From: a bacterium
GTDB taxonomy: Bacteria > Vulcanimicrobiota > Xenobia > Xenobiales > Xenobiaceae
Assembly (NCBI GenBank): GCA_017444165.1
Contig: JAFSXH010000298.1
Span: forward strand, 1-7,029
DNA: 7,029 nt
Reading direction: 5' to 3'
Every line of letters starts with the position of its first letter. Within the stretch, counting starts at the first letter, position 1. The notes under the pieces were generated by a model. The model saw only the letters and a program-made list of their open reading frames with translations, had not been told where the DNA came from and made no database searches. Made by a program: the position numbers and the translations under genes. This document shows positions 5,545-7,029 of the stretch, piece after piece.

Positions 5545-6382
5545 TTGGCCGACTAAGTGTGATTGTAGTCAAGAGAAGGGGCCTTTGGCTGTAATTGGTG
5601 ACATTCACGGCTGTTGGGATGAGTTGTGCAATCTTGTCTCTAAGTTAGGTGGAGTTATCTCTGATAGTGGTCTTATTTTGATTAGCGAAGAGAGAGAGCT
5701 TAAGCTGATCTCTGTAGGTGATCTCTTAGATCGCGGCCCAAAATCGGCGCAGGTTTTGAATCTCTTTATAAACCATTGGCTCTATGAAGAGGGGAGATTA
5801 TCTGTAGAGTTACCTAAAGGCTACAAGGTTGCCAAGATTTATTGTGCTTTGGGTAATCACGATTTTAAGTACTGGCGTTATCTGCAGGGACGCAAAATTA
5901 TTTTTAACGCAGGTATGCAACGGAGTGCGGATAGTTTTGCCAGTGAACTATTTCTCCATTCTGCTGATCTTTTAAGCGAGTATCTGCACACTTTGCCCCA
6001 CTATTTTATCTTTGATGAGGGAAAGTTGCTCGTCTCTCACGCCGGTTTGAGTGAGGAAAAGCAGTCCTATCAAGACAAAAAAGAGGAAGAGTCCACGCGC
6101 CGTTTCTGTCTTTATGGTGATGTTACGGGTGAATTTGATGAAGATGGCTTTCCCATTCGCCTCCACTGGGAGGAGGAGTATCATGGAAAAGCCACTGTGG
6201 TTTATGGTCATACAGTTGTGAAGGAGCCTCAGATCGTCAACAACACTTACAATATAGACACAGGTTGCGTCTTCGGCGGAAAATTGACAGCTTTACTCTA
6301 TCCAAGTATGGAATTTGTAAGTGTGCCTGCTAATCAAGAGTACTTTTCGCACGATCAGGTTCTCACTCCGCACCAGCCTTGA
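5537..6382 (+). CDS. Stand-alone Pnkp-type calcineurin-fold RNA-end phosphatase
   Basis: This 281-residue metallophosphoesterase resembles the central phosphatase domain of bacterial polynucleotide kinase-phosphatase (Pnkp). That domain removes 2'/3'-phosphates and opens 2',3'-cyclic phosphates on RNA ends. All expected binuclear-metal motifs are present: GDIHG (D22, H24), GDLLDRG (D62, D65, R66), GNHD (N107, H108), SHAG (H168), YGH (H225) and NIDTGC (D241). The Pnkp-like character rests on the C-terminal half: LYGDVTGEFDEDGFP (192-206), YGHTVVKEP and NNTYNIDTGCVFGGKLTAL. The kinase and ligase modules that flank this domain in Pnkp are absent on both sides; the protein begins with 15 residues before the first beta strand and ends soon after the domain. 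Its ATG overlaps the stop of the pseudo-helicase gene (5542-5544), suggesting partners made in fixed ratio. Its 3' end overlaps the end of rtcB by 20 bases, tail to tail. A PrpE/ApaH-like dinucleotide phosphatase is the alternative reading, but the C-terminal motifs fit it less well. Confidence 0.9.
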   Translation: MLDWPTKCDCSQEKGPLAVIGDIHGCWDELCNLVSKLGGVISDSGLILISEERELKLISVGDLLDRGPKSAQVLNLFINHWLYEEGRLSVELPKGYKVAKIYCALGNHDFKYWRYLQGRKIIFNAGMQRSADSFASELFLHSADLLSEYLHTLPHYFIFDEGKLLVSHAGLSEEKQSYQDKKEEESTRRFCLYGDVTGEFDEDGFPIRLHWEEEYHGKATVVYGHTVVKEPQIVNNTYNIDTGCVFGGKLTALLYPSMEFVSVPANQEYFSHDQVLTPHQP

Positions 6383-7029
6383 AGTTGTATATAGGTTTTA
6401 TTATCTCGTTTATCTCTACGGTATCACCTATATTATTTACGATATCTTCCATTGGCTTGTAAACCATAGGACACTCATCTATAGTCTGCTCATTTACAGA
6501 TGTGGTATATATGCCTTCCATCTCCTTTCTGAACTCAGATATAGTGAAGGTGTCCTTGGCTTTCGAACGGGACATGAGCCGGCCAGCCCCATGGGGAGCG
6601 GAGAAGTTCCAGTCTGGGTTTCCTTTGCCCGTGCAGATCAAACTGCCATCGCGCATATTTATGGGTATTATTAGAATTTCACCCTCTTTAGCTGACACTG
6701 CCCCTTTGCGAAGTATCATAGCTTCAGTATCTCTATAGTTGTGAATAGTGGTAAATTGATCTTCAACATGAAGATTCATACCCTTTACGATCTCATCCAT
6801 CATGGCTTTTCTGTTGAGCACAGCAAAGCGTTGGACTATCTTCATATCGTGAATATATTGTTCAAAAAGCTCTCCTTCGCAATAAGCGAGATCTTTAGGA
6901 ACGCTAGTTCGTTTGATGTTTTTTAATTTCTTGAGCTCCGCATCTATTTGTTTATGCTTGCCTTGTTTTTTTAGATTGGCTATTAACTCATCTATATCTA
7001 CATCTGAACTTTTATTAAGTCTGCTATAA
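6363..7029 (-). CDS. rtcB: RNA-splicing ligase RtcB, C-terminal half (5' end outside the window)
   Basis: RtcB joins RNA 2',3'-cyclic phosphate or 3'-phosphate ends to 5'-hydroxyl ends, using GTP and Mn2+. The frame stays open from the right edge to the TGA at 6363-6365, giving 221 residues of an enzyme usually 400-480 long. Seen in order are a charged helical stretch (ELIANLKKQG), PKDLAYCEGELFEQYIHDMK leading into FAVLNRK, the HNY histidine (codon at 6741-6743), ILRKGAVSA, the IPINMRDGSL strand, and SAPHGAGRLMSR. In the last, the histidine (codon 6591-6593) is the residue guanylylated during catalysis, and the following arginine is also conserved. The tail carries DECPMVYK and PIYNFKA, typical of one widespread bacterial subfamily. 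Nothing visible suggests inactivation. The catalytic Cys/Asp metal ligands lie in the missing N-terminal half. It converges on the phosphatase gene with a 20-base overlap and no room for a terminator between them. Confidence 0.96.
   Translation of the reverse strand, partial: YSRLNKSSDVDIDELIANLKKQGKHKQIDAELKKLKNIKRTSVPKDLAYCEGELFEQYIHDMKIVQRFAVLNRKAMMDEIVKGMNLHVEDQFTTIHNYRDTEAMILRKGAVSAKEGEILIIPINMRDGSLICTGKGNPDWNFSAPHGAGRLMSRSKAKDTFTISEFRKEMEGIYTTSVNEQTIDECPMVYKPMEDIVNNIGDTVEINEIIKPIYNFKAGAE

Noticed and set aside
5395..5560. Frameshift or sequencing error ending the helicase-like gene early
   Set aside because: The downstream bases are fully used by an intact phosphatase gene with its own ribosome site, so no second RecA lobe is waiting in another frame. 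The three catalytic motifs upstream are lost as well, which one frameshift cannot explain.
6321..6674. Plus-strand open frame of 117 codons
   Set aside because: It is antisense to conserved rtcB coding sequence and overlaps the phosphatase end; the translation resembles no protein.

Overview
The window looks like a chromosomal stretch of an anaerobic or oxygen-sensitive bacterium of moderate-to-low G+C content. The anaerobe guess rests only on a rubredoxin gene at the left edge. Genes start with ATG, most behind AGGAG-like ribosome sites. The methionyl-tRNA synthetase and RtcB are ordinary bacterial types. I cannot name the phylum, and I see no sign of phage, IS elements, CRISPR or structural RNA genes.

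Layout, left to right. (1) A minus-strand pair: a TerY-like von Willebrand A (vWA) protein (187-732) followed 35 bases downstream by rubredoxin (1-151, cut by the left edge). (2) A small plus-strand gene for a single-pass membrane protein (871-1209), diverging from the vWA gene. (3) metG (1216-2877, minus), ending 6 bases from the small gene, tail to tail. (4) After a 114-base divergent gap, a plus-strand two-gene operon: an 850-residue protein (2992-5544), then a calcineurin-fold phosphatase (5537-6382) whose ATG overlaps the upstream stop. (5) The C-terminal half of rtcB (6363 to the right edge, minus), overlapping the phosphatase gene tail to tail by 20 bases.

The operon at 2992-6382 is the main point of interest. 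Its first protein has an N-terminal four-cysteine zinc knuckle, a long acidic/proline-rich linker, and the first half of a bacterial DNA2/NAM7-type superfamily 1 helicase. The nucleotide-binding motifs are destroyed: the Walker A position has no glycines or lysine, the DEAS motif reads DNAH, and the GDPxQ motif reads GDPSG. The second RecA domain is absent. The frame is otherwise intact over 850 codons, so this appears to be a maintained pseudo-helicase, not a decaying gene. The second protein closely resembles the central 2',3'-phosphatase domain of bacterial Pnkp RNA-repair enzymes, but stands alone, without kinase or ligase, and keeps its expected metal and catalytic residues. The neighbour across the convergent overlap is the RNA ligase RtcB.

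My inference is an RNA-end processing or repair neighbourhood in which a catalytically dead, zinc-knuckle helicase-like scaffold is translationally coupled to an RNA 3'-end phosphatase, next to a 3'-phosphate-dependent ligase. The vWA protein also has a degraded metal site. Whether it, rubredoxin, the membrane protein or metG take part is not shown by the sequence.
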